A stretch of 64,000 nucleotides of DNA, from NCBI GenBank assembly GCA_017402995.1, contig JAFQOV010000003.1:186001-250000 (forward strand), read 5' to 3'. Shown here in pieces: positions 17,745 through 27,077 of the stretch. The notes below the pieces were generated by a model that saw only the letters and a list, made by a program, of their open reading frames with translations, did no database searches and was not told where the DNA came from. This stretch comes from Candidatus Gastranaerophilales bacterium. GTDB taxonomy: Bacteria > Cyanobacteriota > Vampirovibrionia > Gastranaerophilales > Gastranaerophilaceae. Positions within the stretch are counted from its first letter, which is position 1. Every line of letters begins with the position of its first letter. The translations under genes and the position numbers were made by a program.

Positions 17745-19360
17745 TTGTCCTCTAAATCTGCCATTAAATTTTCAAGCTCTTCAATGGTAAAAGTTGATTG
17801 ATATTTGTTGCCAAAAATATTTTTAGCTTTGCCTTCTTTTTCAAATAGTCTTGTGCTGAAGTAGTAATATAGACTTTTATCAACAATTGAAGTAATCAAA
17901 AGCTTTCTGAATGGATTTTTAAAACACAGGCTATAAGAGCAACTTGAAGTAATATTAAAACCAGCAAGTTTTGCAATATAAGCTTGTAAAAGAAGTCGCG
18001 TTTGCAATTCTGATAAAATTCCTTTATCGGTTAAAACTTGAGTATCTATGGTATCTAGGACTAATTCATTAATTTTTTCAATTGTATTTACATGTCTTTT
18101 TTCAATTTTTTCAATTAACTCATCAATTATTGGGTGCTGACCATGTGAAAAATACCAAGTTTCAACCATTTTGCAACTTGCAAATTTTTTAACTTTTAAT
18201 TCATCTAATTCAATCACTTTTAATTGAGAATTTAGATAATCTGAAATATCAACTTCAAGCACAGAGATGTCTTCTAAGAGTTTTTTCCAAACAATATACT
18301 CATATGGCAGAGTTGTATTTGTTGATTTATTTTTATCACAATAATAATTAACCAAAGATTTAACAACATTTGGCGCGATTTCAACAGGCACAGAATCTGT
18401 GAATAATCTTTTTAAAATTGAATCAAAATTTGCCAAAGAAATTGAGTTAAAACCCATGCAAGAAGTAATGCCCTTTTGGGTGTTAACAGCCAATAAAATG
18501 GCGTCTAGGTCTTTATTTTTTCTTTGGCGAGAAACAATCAAAGAAAAATTCGAATAGCCATCAACAAAGCTTACGTAACATCTAAAAACAGATGAGTTTT
18601 TAATTAAAGAGTTATTTATAAATCTTGAATTTGCAAAACGAATTTCTTTTAAACCGCGCGAAACAAAACTTTTTGTTTTATCTTTAAGCTCGTAATGGTT
18701 TAAGATATAATCAAGTCCTTCAATAGCATATGGTGATTTTGTATTTAGGAGGGCTTCAATAATTATTTCAATTTCATCATTATCAACATCTAATTGCGAA
18801 ATGATTGAAAAAGCATTTGCTAAATCATCTCCATCATATTCTTCTGCAAGATTATTTAAAAAATATAATTTTTCTTCTTTTGGAATATTTAAATAAAAAT
18901 CCAAAAGGTCAATTTGCGCATCAGCCTCGTCAATTGCATTTAACAAAAAGTTTTTTACACCATTTTTTGCAATTTTATCTAGCTGTTGAATATATCCAGA
19001 CATTTGCGAATATTCAATTGGAATACCTCTTTGGCGCATAATTGAAATAATAAAAAATTTGTTATCATCTGGAATGTTTTTATCTTTCAAATATTCTATT
19101 GCTTGTTTTTCAAGAGTGTTTTCATCAACAACTTCAAGCAAAATCAACGCGCAAAAATTGGCATATGCGCTATCTACTTCTTTAATTTCCCTTAAAAGAG
19201 TTTTGCAGATATGGTTTTTGTCGGGAATTTGCGCCAAAAGCTCCATATCAACATTGACTTCTTCGGGATTTATTTCTTTTGCATTAGAATATTTGTTTAA
19301 AATCGAAATCAGAAGCGCACGTTGTTGCATTTTGTCGTTTATAATTTGATTGTTGCTCAT
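17735..19360 (-). CDS. Unknown 541-residue cytoplasmic protein coupled to ruvX
   Basis: 541 residues, no signal peptide or membrane helix. The first 250 residues look like an all-helical repeat fold with many acidic patches; the middle (about 265-330) contains FRCYVSFVDGYSNFSLIVSRQR and a beta-rich portion; the C-terminal third is helical with several Cys. I recognise no family. It overlaps the ruvX start by 10 nt, so the three-gene run unknown-ruvX-DUF1292 is one transcript. An AAGGAG lies 16 nt before the ATG, which is far; the exact start is uncertain. Confidence 0.75.
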   Translation of the reverse strand: MSNNQIINDKMQQRALLISILNKYSNAKEINPEEVNVDMELLAQIPDKNHICKTLLREIKEVDSAYANFCALILLEVVDENTLEKQAIEYLKDKNIPDDNKFFIISIMRQRGIPIEYSQMSGYIQQLDKIAKNGVKNFLLNAIDEADAQIDLLDFYLNIPKEEKLYFLNNLAEEYDGDDLANAFSIISQLDVDNDEIEIIIEALLNTKSPYAIEGLDYILNHYELKDKTKSFVSRGLKEIRFANSRFINNSLIKNSSVFRCYVSFVDGYSNFSLIVSRQRKNKDLDAILLAVNTQKGITSCMGFNSISLANFDSILKRLFTDSVPVEIAPNVVKSLVNYYCDKNKSTNTTLPYEYIVWKKLLEDISVLEVDISDYLNSQLKVIELDELKVKKFASCKMVETWYFSHGQHPIIDELIEKIEKRHVNTIEKINELVLDTIDTQVLTDKGILSELQTRLLLQAYIAKLAGFNITSSCSYSLCFKNPFRKLLITSIVDKSLYYYFSTRLFEKEGKAKNIFGNKYQSTFTIEELENLMADLEDKWS

Positions 19361-19549
19361 TGTACTTTTCAGAAATCTCCTTGGCGCTTGATATTAATAT
19401 ATTAGTTCATTTTTGCTTTTGATACAAGTTTTATTCCCTTTTTTAACCTTTATTAATATTAAGAAATGTTAACAAAATATTAAACAAAAAATCAATTTTT
19501 AAAGATAAAAATACTTTATTAAAATATAGAGGGAAAATAGAGGAATAAA

Positions 19550-19900
19550 ATGGCTATCGGAGCAAATGACAAGCTCGACAAGGCATTGGTTCGCAAGTAT
19601 CAAAGCTTGAAAGTTGATAATGCGATAATCCAAAGTTCAATAGTCGACCCAAATAAAATGTTAGAGGCAATGAATGACTACGCAAATGCCCATATGGAAG
19701 CATTTCGAATTCAGCAGTCACTGAGTGATATTTGCAAAAAAGCAATGACAATGAACATTCAGTATCTGAAAATGAAAACGCCAAAAACGAAAAAAGAGCG
19801 AATGCAGGAGGCTGCAAGAAAAATTGTTGCTGCCCAGATGGCAAAGAAAAACGCTCTGGCTCAAAAGCTCGCAAAAGAGCCACGTCCAGAATTTGCGTAA
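19550..19900 (+). CDS. Small basic protein of unknown function, GC-richer than its surroundings
   Basis: 116 residues after a GAGG site. The sequence is helical and Lys/Ala/Gln/Met-rich, ending in a strongly basic repeat-like tail (KERMQEAARKIVAAQMAKKNALAQKLAKEP). No membrane helix or signal. Base composition of the gene is near 43% GC by eye against about 30% in the neighbours, which also opens long overlapping frames on both strands. This may reflect high expression with different codon use or recent acquisition. A nucleic-acid-binding role is possible given the charge, but unproved. A strong terminator follows. Confidence 0.65.
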   Translation: MAIGANDKLDKALVRKYQSLKVDNAIIQSSIVDPNKMLEAMNDYANAHMEAFRIQQSLSDICKKAMTMNIQYLKMKTPKTKKERMQEAARKIVAAQMAKKNALAQKLAKEPRPEFA

Positions 19901-19935
19901 AAAAAGATATAAAAATGGTTTTGTGTGTGTGTTAA

Positions 19936-19968
19936 AGAACCTCTTTCTAAGAAAAGAGGTTTCTTTTT
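19936..19968 (+). terminator. Terminator after the small basic protein gene
   Basis: Inverted repeat ACCTCTTT / AAAGAGGT extended by AGA/TCT, followed by TTTTT. Confidence 0.88.
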
Positions 19969-20032
19969 ATATTTACATATTTAAATTTGTGTAGTTTAAT
20001 ATAATTAACCCCAGAAAAACGAGTGTAAAATC

Positions 20033-20983
20033 ATGATTGAAATCTTAAAAACAACAGATAATAAACTTATCGAGCTCGGAATTAATGAGGCGCAAAGCGG
20101 TTCTTGGTTTAATTTAATCGAGCCTACTTATGATGAAATTCAAAAAGTTTCCCTAATTTTAAATTTAGATGAAAGCTTTTTAAGAAATTCACTCGACGTT
20201 GACGAACGTTCACGTATTGAAATAGAAGATGATTGTTTATTAATAATCACAAATATTCCAACTATGGAAGATGAAGGAACCTATGACACTTTACCTTTAG
20301 GTATTATTTTCACAGACAGGGGCTTTATTACAGTTTGTTCAAAGAAAAACAAAGTCATTGGTTCATTCAATAAAGATACTTCAGGTTCATTTGACACAAG
20401 AAACAAAACAAAATTCTTGTTAGACATCTTGTTCCGTTCAACAAAATATTACTTAAGATATTTAAATTACATCTATAAACAATCTGAAGAAATCGAAGAA
20501 GAATTAAGAAAAACAATGAAAAACAAAGCGCTTTTCCAATTGTTCGAGGTTCAAAAATCTTTGGTTTACTTCACAACAGCACTTCGCGACAACTACATGG
20601 TTTTACAAAAAATCATGAGAATTAGCCAAAGTGCAAAACAAAGCACTCTGTTAAAATTCAGCGAAGATGACATTGACTTACTTGAAGATGTAATCATTGA
20701 AAACAAACAAGCGCTTGAAATGGTAGAAATGCACAGAAACATCTTAGAAAACATGATGGACGCCTTTGCTTCAATCATTTCAAACAATTTAAACATTGTG
20801 ATGAAATTTTTAACATCAATTGCAATCATTTTCGCAATACCAACAATGTTTTCAAGCTTCTGGGGTATGAACGTTGCTGTTCCGTTTGCAAATAACGAAT
20901 TTGGATTTTTAATCGTCAGCATAATTTCGCTTATTGCGGCAATCAGTGCAGCAGTCTTTTTTGCAAAAAAAGGTATGTTTTAA
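20033..20983 (+). CDS. corA: CorA-family divalent cation transporter
   Basis: 316 residues, the family length. Cytoplasmic N-terminal domain followed by a long helix and two C-terminal membrane helices (about 253-275 and 288-309). The signature Gly-Met-Asn at 278-280 (FWGMNVAVPF) lies at the end of the first helix; here it is followed by a short loop with NNEFG instead of the usual MPE. It forms a pentameric Mg2+ (or Co2+) channel in the inner membrane. TATAAT at 20000-20005 is a likely -10. The next gene starts 17 nt downstream and may be co-transcribed. Confidence 0.93.
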   Translation: MIEILKTTDNKLIELGINEAQSGSWFNLIEPTYDEIQKVSLILNLDESFLRNSLDVDERSRIEIEDDCLLIITNIPTMEDEGTYDTLPLGIIFTDRGFITVCSKKNKVIGSFNKDTSGSFDTRNKTKFLLDILFRSTKYYLRYLNYIYKQSEEIEEELRKTMKNKALFQLFEVQKSLVYFTTALRDNYMVLQKIMRISQSAKQSTLLKFSEDDIDLLEDVIIENKQALEMVEMHRNILENMMDAFASIISNNLNIVMKFLTSIAIIFAIPTMFSSFWGMNVAVPFANNEFGFLIVSIISLIAAISAAVFFAKKGMF

Positions 20984-20999
20984 TTAACTGCGGAGAAAA

Positions 21000-21689
21000 A
21001 TGAAAAAGATATTAATATCAACACTTGTGCTACTTGCATTAGCTGCAATAGCTAATCAAGACATAAAATTAAACGAGGACAAAAAAATTCAAGCCGAAAT
21101 CAATGAAATTGGTTTTAAAATATTAAATGCCAATAGAATTGAAAAAAGGGTTGTTTTTGCATATGACGATACAGATAAAAGAAATATTTTAAAAAACAAT
21201 AAACCTTTAACAAAAAGACAAGTTGTTGTTTTTAGCGACATATACAAAAACATTGAAACAGAAGATGAACTTGCAGCCTATATTGCAAGGGAAATTCCAA
21301 GAGCAACAAGGTCTTATGATGGGCTAGGAAATGGATTTTTAGCTGCCGTTAAATTAAAAGCGGCACCTAAAAAATATGAACTTGTTTTTGACAAATTAGC
21401 TGTTGATTACATGGTTAAAGCGGGATATAACCCTCTTGGTCTAATAATCCACATCTCAAAAACATATCCGCAAACAAGACAAGACAAAATTTCGGCACAC
21501 AATTTAACCTCAAGACGTCTTGCATATATCTACGAAAGGATATATTTTAACTATCCAAGCTATTTAATTAATAATGAGTATATTGATAATGTTTACTATC
21601 AAAATTATTTGTTAACTTCGCGCGAAAACAGGAAGATTACAGCCCAAAAGGCAAAAAATCGCTTTGGACAATGGCAAGATTATGAATAA
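21000..21689 (+). CDS. Secreted M48-like pseudo-protease (zinc ligands lost)
   Basis: 229 residues with a signal peptide (1-18, MKKILISTLVLLALAAIA). The body follows M48 peptidases: a VVVFSDIYKNIETEDELAAYIA helix that normally leads into HExxH, and FDKLAVDYMVKAGYNPLGL which normally reads EADRLGVEYMVRAGYDP. Here the helix reads R97-E-I-P-R101, so both zinc histidines are arginine, and the third ligand Glu is replaced by Val129. The fold is kept but catalysis should be lost. It overlaps the next secreted protein by 8 nt, so the two are made together in the periplasm. Good GGAG site. Confidence 0.75.
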   Translation: MKKILISTLVLLALAAIANQDIKLNEDKKIQAEINEIGFKILNANRIEKRVVFAYDDTDKRNILKNNKPLTKRQVVVFSDIYKNIETEDELAAYIAREIPRATRSYDGLGNGFLAAVKLKAAPKKYELVFDKLAVDYMVKAGYNPLGLIIHISKTYPQTRQDKISAHNLTSRRLAYIYERIYFNYPSYLINNEYIDNVYYQNYLLTSRENRKITAQKAKNRFGQWQDYE

Positions 21690-22230
21690 AATTTTTATTA
21701 TATTTTCAATTTTGTTTTTTAATTTAGCATTTGCAAATTCACAAATTGTTGAAGATGAATTTGTTAAAGATTTAATTCCAGAAGAAAAAATTGAAAACAA
21801 ATATAATTTTGAAAATACACAAAAAACTTTTATAAATATCAGATTTTTAGAACCAATTAAATCAGAAAAAGAGCTTTATGAAGGGCAAATCATTGATTTA
21901 ATTGTCGATAACAATGTGTTTATAAAAAAAGAATTGCTTGTTAAAAGAAACACAAAAATTAAAGCAAAGGTCAATACAATAATTACATCAGGAATGAATG
22001 GAATTCCTGCAAGCATAATTTTAAGCGATTTTGAAATTCCAAATATTAAAAAAGAAAACCTAAGCCCAGCGCTTGAAATTTTTGGTCAAGACAGAAGCTT
22101 GTTTGTTTTTCCTCTCAAATGGGCACTAACTCCACTTCCGCCGACTGGCTCGTTAACCAATTTTATTAAAGGCGGAAAAGTTAAAATCAAAACAAATAAA
22201 ATATATACAATTTATTATTATCCAGATTAA
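21682..22230 (+). CDS. Secreted protein of unknown function coupled to the M48-like pseudo-protease
   Basis: 182 residues from the ATG at 21682, which opens a clear signal peptide (MNKIFIIFSILFFNLAFANS); an earlier in-frame TTG at 21664 would spoil it. The start codon overlaps the end of the preceding gene. The mature part is beta-rich: ELLVKRNTKIKAKVNTIITSGMNGIPASIILSDFEI resembles the domain of outer-membrane or pilus-associated proteins that hold long strands, but I recognise no family. A partner role with the dead protease is inferred from the overlap only. Its stop faces the end of the glycan operon 2 nt away. Confidence 0.7.
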   Translation: MNKIFIIFSILFFNLAFANSQIVEDEFVKDLIPEEKIENKYNFENTQKTFINIRFLEPIKSEKELYEGQIIDLIVDNNVFIKKELLVKRNTKIKAKVNTIITSGMNGIPASIILSDFEIPNIKKENLSPALEIFGQDRSLFVFPLKWALTPLPPTGSLTNFIKGGKVKIKTNKIYTIYYYPD

Positions 22231-22231
22231 T

Positions 22232-23173
22232 TTATTTCAATATTTTTTTAATATTTTCAATAAATTCAACCTTCTTTTTATAATAATCTTTCTTTTTGTT
22301 TAATGAAAAAATGGATAAAAATTTATATTTAAAATATTTTTTGCATAGTTTAGCAATATCAAAATGGGCACATTTGTAAGATTTAATCAATGAATTTTTA
22401 ATATCTTTTTTAATTAAATTCAACTCTTGATTTGCCCTGTGACAAATTGTTTTACCAAGGAGCAAATGTCTTGATGGATTGTCTTTTAATGCTTCATCAA
22501 TAATATATTCAACTGCAATTTTTAAATCATTATCATCTACTTCAAAATTAATATCTTTAGTCTCAAGCCATTTTAAATTTTGATATTCTTTAATATTAGA
22601 CACACCTTTTGGTTTGTTTGCGCCAATTTCGGTACCGTTAAACTTATCTAATTCAACAGAAATTACTTTGCAAAAGTCTTTAGTTTCCCACCTTAAAACA
22701 TTTGTTAAACCTTCAAGAGCATATTTTGAAGAACAATATGCTGCACCATATGCGCGAGGATATAACCCCATTTCAGATGAAATATTTATTATGACACCTT
22801 TTTTATTTTCTCTAAAATACGGAAGAATAGCTTTAATTGAGTTATATGAACCCCAAAAGTTAACCTCCATTACTTCGCGCATAACATCTATATTTTCTTC
22901 TTCAAACGTTCCATAGCTTGATATCCCAGCGCTATTTAGCAAAAAATCAATTGTACCAAAACGTTCTAGTCCTTTTTGAATGGTTTGATTTATTGTCTCT
23001 GGCTTTGTTATATCAGTGCTTAGTGCCAAAAGATTATCGTGGTTATAATCTAAAATTCTTCTTGCAACAGCAATAACGTTATAACCACGGTTTAAAAGCT
23101 GAAGAGTTGTTACCTTGCCAATTCCAGAAGATGCCCCAAAAACAAGCCAAGTCTTATTTAAATTATTTTTCAT
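22232..23173 (-). CDS. Short-chain dehydrogenase/reductase (last gene of the glycan operon)
   Basis: 313 residues. NAD(P)-binding GASSGIG at 13-19, NSAG at 80-83, and the catalytic Tyr146-x-x-x-Lys150 (YCSSK) with Ser132/133 show an active classical SDR. The C-terminal 60 residues are an extra basic tail (YKCAHFDIAKLCKKYFKYKF) beyond the usual 250-residue fold. The start codon lies inside the end of the TPP-enzyme gene (11-nt overlap), implying they act in one pathway, for instance reducing the keto product of the TPP enzyme (inference). Confidence 0.85.
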   Translation of the reverse strand: MKNNLNKTWLVFGASSGIGKVTTLQLLNRGYNVIAVARRILDYNHDNLLALSTDITKPETINQTIQKGLERFGTIDFLLNSAGISSYGTFEEENIDVMREVMEVNFWGSYNSIKAILPYFRENKKGVIINISSEMGLYPRAYGAAYCSSKYALEGLTNVLRWETKDFCKVISVELDKFNGTEIGANKPKGVSNIKEYQNLKWLETKDINFEVDDNDLKIAVEYIIDEALKDNPSRHLLLGKTICHRANQELNLIKKDIKNSLIKSYKCAHFDIAKLCKKYFKYKFLSIFSLNKKKDYYKKKVEFIENIKKILK

Positions 23174-24806
23174 TTTCTAAAACCTTTATAGCCTCATTTT
23201 CATCTTCGACATTTGTAAAACATTCAAATAAAACAGGTTTTTCAAATTCTTTTAAACAAAAATCTTTAATTAAATTATCAAATTCATTTTTGTCGTTTGC
23301 ACAAAAATATTCAAAACCACAAGCTTCTGCCCAAGCTTTAGCGCCGTTTGAAAAATGTCCAGCGGCAGAGACAATCTTGTTTAATCTTTCTATTTTATTT
23401 TCGATTTTCGAAATAGAGTTTGTTTTCAAATGGAACTCAGCACCTTTATTGTTGTTTACAAGCAAAAATCTTAAATTGTTTTTAAGGTGCCTGTTACCTA
23501 AAATATTCATATCGTAAAAAAACGCTAAGTCTCCAACTAAACCAAAACACTTTTTGTTCTCATCAACCAAAGATTGACCAACCAAAGTCGAACAAGCACC
23601 ATCAATCCCAAAACCGCCAACATTAGCTTTGACGTTAATATTTTGAGCTAAATCAAAATAATTCATTGAGCGCAAAGAGTTTAAAATTGCAAGATGCAAT
23701 GTTGAATTTATTGGAAGATTATAGCTTAAACCCCTTGCAATATAGGGCAAACTAAACGGCAAATCAATTGAATTAAATTTGACAATATTTTTAGAAACTT
23801 CATCAAAATAAGCTGTTTTTTTAAGGTTTTTAAACGAATTAAAAAACACTTCTTCTTCGCAACAAAAAAGCTTTTCAATTGGTTTATTGTACCTTGTATG
23901 AAACTTATTATCTGGTGAAATTCGCCAAATTTTTGCATTTGAAAATAAAGCAAAAGATGAATATTCACCGCAAACTTCGCCAATATCAATGATGATATCA
24001 GGAGTTAAGTCATTTTTAAATTTATTATTCAATTGCGAAATTAAAATTTTATTATGGCCATAATAATTTGAATTGCTATCGCAAAAAACAGGAATATTTA
24101 ATTTTTTCGCAAATTCACTTATCGCATTTTCACATGATAAAGAAAATCTTGAATGTGCGCCAATAAAAATTGCTACTTTTTGATTATCTAATTCATGAGA
24201 AAAATCTGGGAAATTGGCTTTATATACTTCGGTTGAATAGATATCTTTTGGCAATGATTTAATATTATTTATTTGCTCAACATCTAAAAAAGCAGGACAA
24301 TTGATATGAACAGGGGTTTTAAAGTTTTTTGCGGTTGATAATGCAGCGTTTAAAACAGTTAAAGCTTTGTTTTTTTCTTTTTCATTTGTGATTTTAGGCA
24401 ATTCAACAGACATTTCCTTGATATCGTTTTGAGAAACACTTCTATCGACGAATTGTTGAGAAAAAGAAAACTTATTTAAATCGCTGTTAAAAAAAGAGCA
24501 AGCAATAATTGGGAGCTTTGAATAATAGGCTTCAGTCAACCCAGAAAGCCAGTTTCTGCTTGCAGTTGCTTCTGTGCATGTAATTACAACAGGCTCGTTT
24601 GTTTCAATTGCAATTCCATTGGCAACATAAACAGCGCTTCTTTCATCAACAACAGAATAAACATTGAAAAAATCGTCATCTTGAACAAATAAATTAAAAG
24701 CAGCATTTTGTGTGCCAGGAGAGGCAACAATGTTTTTAATTCCATATTCTTTTAAAAGCGCAATCAGATAATGAAACGAGCTATATTTTATGTCATTTGA
24801 TATCAT
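23163..24806 (-). CDS. MenD-like thiamine-pyrophosphate enzyme of the glycan operon
   Basis: 547 residues with the three-domain layout of TPP enzymes. The N-terminal PYR domain has IVASPGTQNAAFN, like the SPGSRS of MenD, and VDERSAVYVANGIA with the activating Glu. The C-terminal PP domain has GDLAFFYDMNILGNRHLKNN, the GDG/GDL...N cofactor motif. No menaquinone gene is nearby, and it is embedded between an SDR and a glycosyltransferase-pyruvyltransferase, overlapping both. It probably adds a two-carbon or acyl unit from a 2-oxo acid to a sugar or lipid intermediate; the substrate is unknown. Housekeeping MenD is the alternative and fits the context poorly. Confidence 0.8.
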   Translation of the reverse strand: MISNDIKYSSFHYLIALLKEYGIKNIVASPGTQNAAFNLFVQDDDFFNVYSVVDERSAVYVANGIAIETNEPVVITCTEATASRNWLSGLTEAYYSKLPIIACSFFNSDLNKFSFSQQFVDRSVSQNDIKEMSVELPKITNEKEKNKALTVLNAALSTAKNFKTPVHINCPAFLDVEQINNIKSLPKDIYSTEVYKANFPDFSHELDNQKVAIFIGAHSRFSLSCENAISEFAKKLNIPVFCDSNSNYYGHNKILISQLNNKFKNDLTPDIIIDIGEVCGEYSSFALFSNAKIWRISPDNKFHTRYNKPIEKLFCCEEEVFFNSFKNLKKTAYFDEVSKNIVKFNSIDLPFSLPYIARGLSYNLPINSTLHLAILNSLRSMNYFDLAQNINVKANVGGFGIDGACSTLVGQSLVDENKKCFGLVGDLAFFYDMNILGNRHLKNNLRFLLVNNNKGAEFHLKTNSISKIENKIERLNKIVSAAGHFSNGAKAWAEACGFEYFCANDKNEFDNLIKDFCLKEFEKPVLFECFTNVEDENEAIKVLENEK

Positions 24807-27075
24807 TTTTACCTAGCCTTTTTTTGTATACTTCAAGCATTTCAAACAATGTTTTTATTTTAATTTCAATTTTAATTTTTTCCGTATTGGTTATTTTTTT
24901 TGTCGCACCTTTTGAAAAAGTATATTTTAAACATAAATAAAGATAGCTAATCATTAATTTTGACAAATTTAAATAAAAAGAAAAATCCCTCTTATTGCAG
25001 ATTATTGCTGTTTTAAACTCTGGCAAATATTGCTCAAAAATAATATTTCTAGCATAATCTCTAAAATATATTATATCGTTTTTTGTGATTTTGGCATTTT
25101 TTTCTTTTTTCATTGCATTAGCTAACCACTCTTGAGCGCGCAAAATTTCACTTTCAAGCTTTAAATTAATCAAGTTCCAATCAAAGCTTTGAATTATTTC
25201 ATTTAGGTCAATTTTTGACAAATCATCTGTTGAAAAATTCTTTATCTCAAGAGTTTTAAACAATCCTTCAAAACGACTTTGCGTATTTTGCGCATTTGAA
25301 ATTTGAACAAAAGGAACATTAAAGATTATCGAAAAAACAATCGCATGAAACGAATCTGAAATTACAAATTTGGCGTTTTTGATATATGAAAGCCATTTTT
25401 GAACAGGTATTTTTTTATCAAAATAAAGTTTTTTAATTGGAATATTAATTTTTTTAGAAATCTCGTTTAAATCATTTTCATATTTATCGAGTTTTTCGTA
25501 ATATGGCAAACAAAAAGCTAAAATATAATCTTTTTTAAATTCGTCATCATATTCTTTTGTAAACTCTTCTAATTTTTCTTTAGGAATATGAAAAGCGCCA
25601 TCAATCAACTGTTCAGAATTGACGTTAAAATTATCTTTTAGCATTTTACAGGCAGTTTCTTCGCGCACCGAAATATTATCAAAATGTTTTAAGAAAAATT
25701 TCATATTATTTAAATGAGATTGCTCAACACCCTCAAACCCGACATGTCCAAAACTTGCCGCATAAGATATTCTTTTAGCATTTGCTTTTGGAAAATTTAA
25801 AAAATAATAGAATGGAGAAAGCCCAAAAGAATGACTCTTTGAAATTTTACAAGACCAAATCTGATCAGATCCCGCAACAAATGTGTTGCAATAATCGTTC
25901 AATTTGTGCAATTGTTCATATGTCTCACAAAAAGTTGTCAAATTGAGATATTTTTTTGAAAAATTAACAGCAAAGCTATCTTTAAACCAATTACGTTTCG
26001 CTGGATCGATAAAATTAACAACTTTTGTTTTATAACCCAATTTTTCTAACAAACATTTTACGCCGTAACAAGTCAAAATTGCACCATAATTTACAGCAAA
26101 CCAAAGGTTTACAACCATACAATCGCAATTATTTTGATAGGTTTTTTCAACCTCTTTTTTAACATAATCTAAAAGGTTTGCTGGCTCAAATAGCTTTTTA
26201 TCTATATTTTTTTCAAGATATAAAAACAATTCGCAAAGCTTTTTATAGTTATCTTTAAAATATTGTCCCTGTTGCTTTTGACATCTAAACCAATATTTTA
26301 ATGAATTAAGATACTTATTAATTATTAAACGCTTTAAAAAAATATCGGCATTTTTAAACAAGCTTGATTTTAAAATATGATAAAAAGTATCAACAGAATG
26401 ACCAGTCCAATTTAATAAAGAAGTTGACGAACTTTCGTTATCAATATATGAATGCAAAATTTCATTAACAACTGTAATTTTTGGCTTATTTGCAAGGCAA
26501 TTAAGCATAAAATAACCATCTTCTGAAACTAATATTTCATTAGAAAATAAAATATTGTTTTTTAAAAGAAAAGATTTTTTAAATAATTTATCCCAAACAT
26601 AGTGTGTAAAAGGAATAATAGAAGATATTTTTTTATTATCCTTTAAATATCTTTCTATTTTATCTAAATTATCATATTCAACTATTCCATCTACAATTCT
26701 TCTGTGCCCAAAAAGAGTGATATCAGCATTTGTTAAAATAGCTTTATTATAAACTTGTTCAAAAGCATTTTTATCTAATGTGTCATCAGAATCTAAAAAC
26801 TGAATATAATCTGCCTTTGCAACAGAAAGCCCCTTGTTTCTAGCGCTTGAAACCTTTAAATTTTTTTGAGATAAAACAACAATTCGCGAATCATTTTTTG
26901 AATATTCATTTAAAATCTTTAAGCTATCATCAGTTGAACCGTCATCAATGCAGATGATTTCAAAATCTTTAAAAGTTTGATTGATTAAAGAATTTAGACA
27001 ATTTTTAATGGTTTCTTGCGCGTTATACACAGGAACAATTACAGAAATTTTAATTCTATCCATACAGTTTTTCAA
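24793..27075 (-). CDS. Fusion: GT2 glycosyltransferase plus polysaccharide pyruvyl transferase
   Basis: 760 residues. Domain 1 (about 5-330) is a GT-A fold family 2 glycosyltransferase: ISVIVPVYNAQETIKNCLNS, IICIDDGSTDDSL and the acceptor-site DSDDT. Domain 2 (about 335-680) is a polysaccharide pyruvyl transferase of the CsaB/WcaK family: NLWFAVNYGAILTCYGVKCLL, FVAGSDQIWS, SYAASFG, DNISVREETA and FVISDSFHAIVFSI. It could add a sugar and then a pyruvate ketal from phosphoenolpyruvate. The TTG at 27075 has a well-placed AGGA; an ATG at 27063 is an alternative. The end overlaps the TPP gene by 14 nt. Confidence 0.9.
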   Translation of the reverse strand: MKNCMDRIKISVIVPVYNAQETIKNCLNSLINQTFKDFEIICIDDGSTDDSLKILNEYSKNDSRIVVLSQKNLKVSSARNKGLSVAKADYIQFLDSDDTLDKNAFEQVYNKAILTNADITLFGHRRIVDGIVEYDNLDKIERYLKDNKKISSIIPFTHYVWDKLFKKSFLLKNNILFSNEILVSEDGYFMLNCLANKPKITVVNEILHSYIDNESSSTSLLNWTGHSVDTFYHILKSSLFKNADIFLKRLIINKYLNSLKYWFRCQKQQGQYFKDNYKKLCELFLYLEKNIDKKLFEPANLLDYVKKEVEKTYQNNCDCMVVNLWFAVNYGAILTCYGVKCLLEKLGYKTKVVNFIDPAKRNWFKDSFAVNFSKKYLNLTTFCETYEQLHKLNDYCNTFVAGSDQIWSCKISKSHSFGLSPFYYFLNFPKANAKRISYAASFGHVGFEGVEQSHLNNMKFFLKHFDNISVREETACKMLKDNFNVNSEQLIDGAFHIPKEKLEEFTKEYDDEFKKDYILAFCLPYYEKLDKYENDLNEISKKINIPIKKLYFDKKIPVQKWLSYIKNAKFVISDSFHAIVFSIIFNVPFVQISNAQNTQSRFEGLFKTLEIKNFSTDDLSKIDLNEIIQSFDWNLINLKLESEILRAQEWLANAMKKEKNAKITKNDIIYFRDYARNIIFEQYLPEFKTAIICNKRDFSFYLNLSKLMISYLYLCLKYTFSKGATKKITNTEKIKIEIKIKTLFEMLEVYKKRLGKNDIK

Positions 27076-27077
27076 AG

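Noticed and set aside
19554-19883. 109-residue antisense frame opposite the small basic protein
   Set aside because: It exists because the gene is GC-richer; it has no ribosome site and faces the terminator the wrong way.
21664-21681. TTG start of the secreted protein at 21664
   Set aside because: It would place charged residues before a clean signal peptide; the ATG at 21682 is better.
23163-24806. Housekeeping menD
   Set aside because: The SPGTQN and GDL motifs fit the superfamily, but the gene overlaps glycan genes at both ends and no men gene is nearby, so I kept a MenD-like call only.
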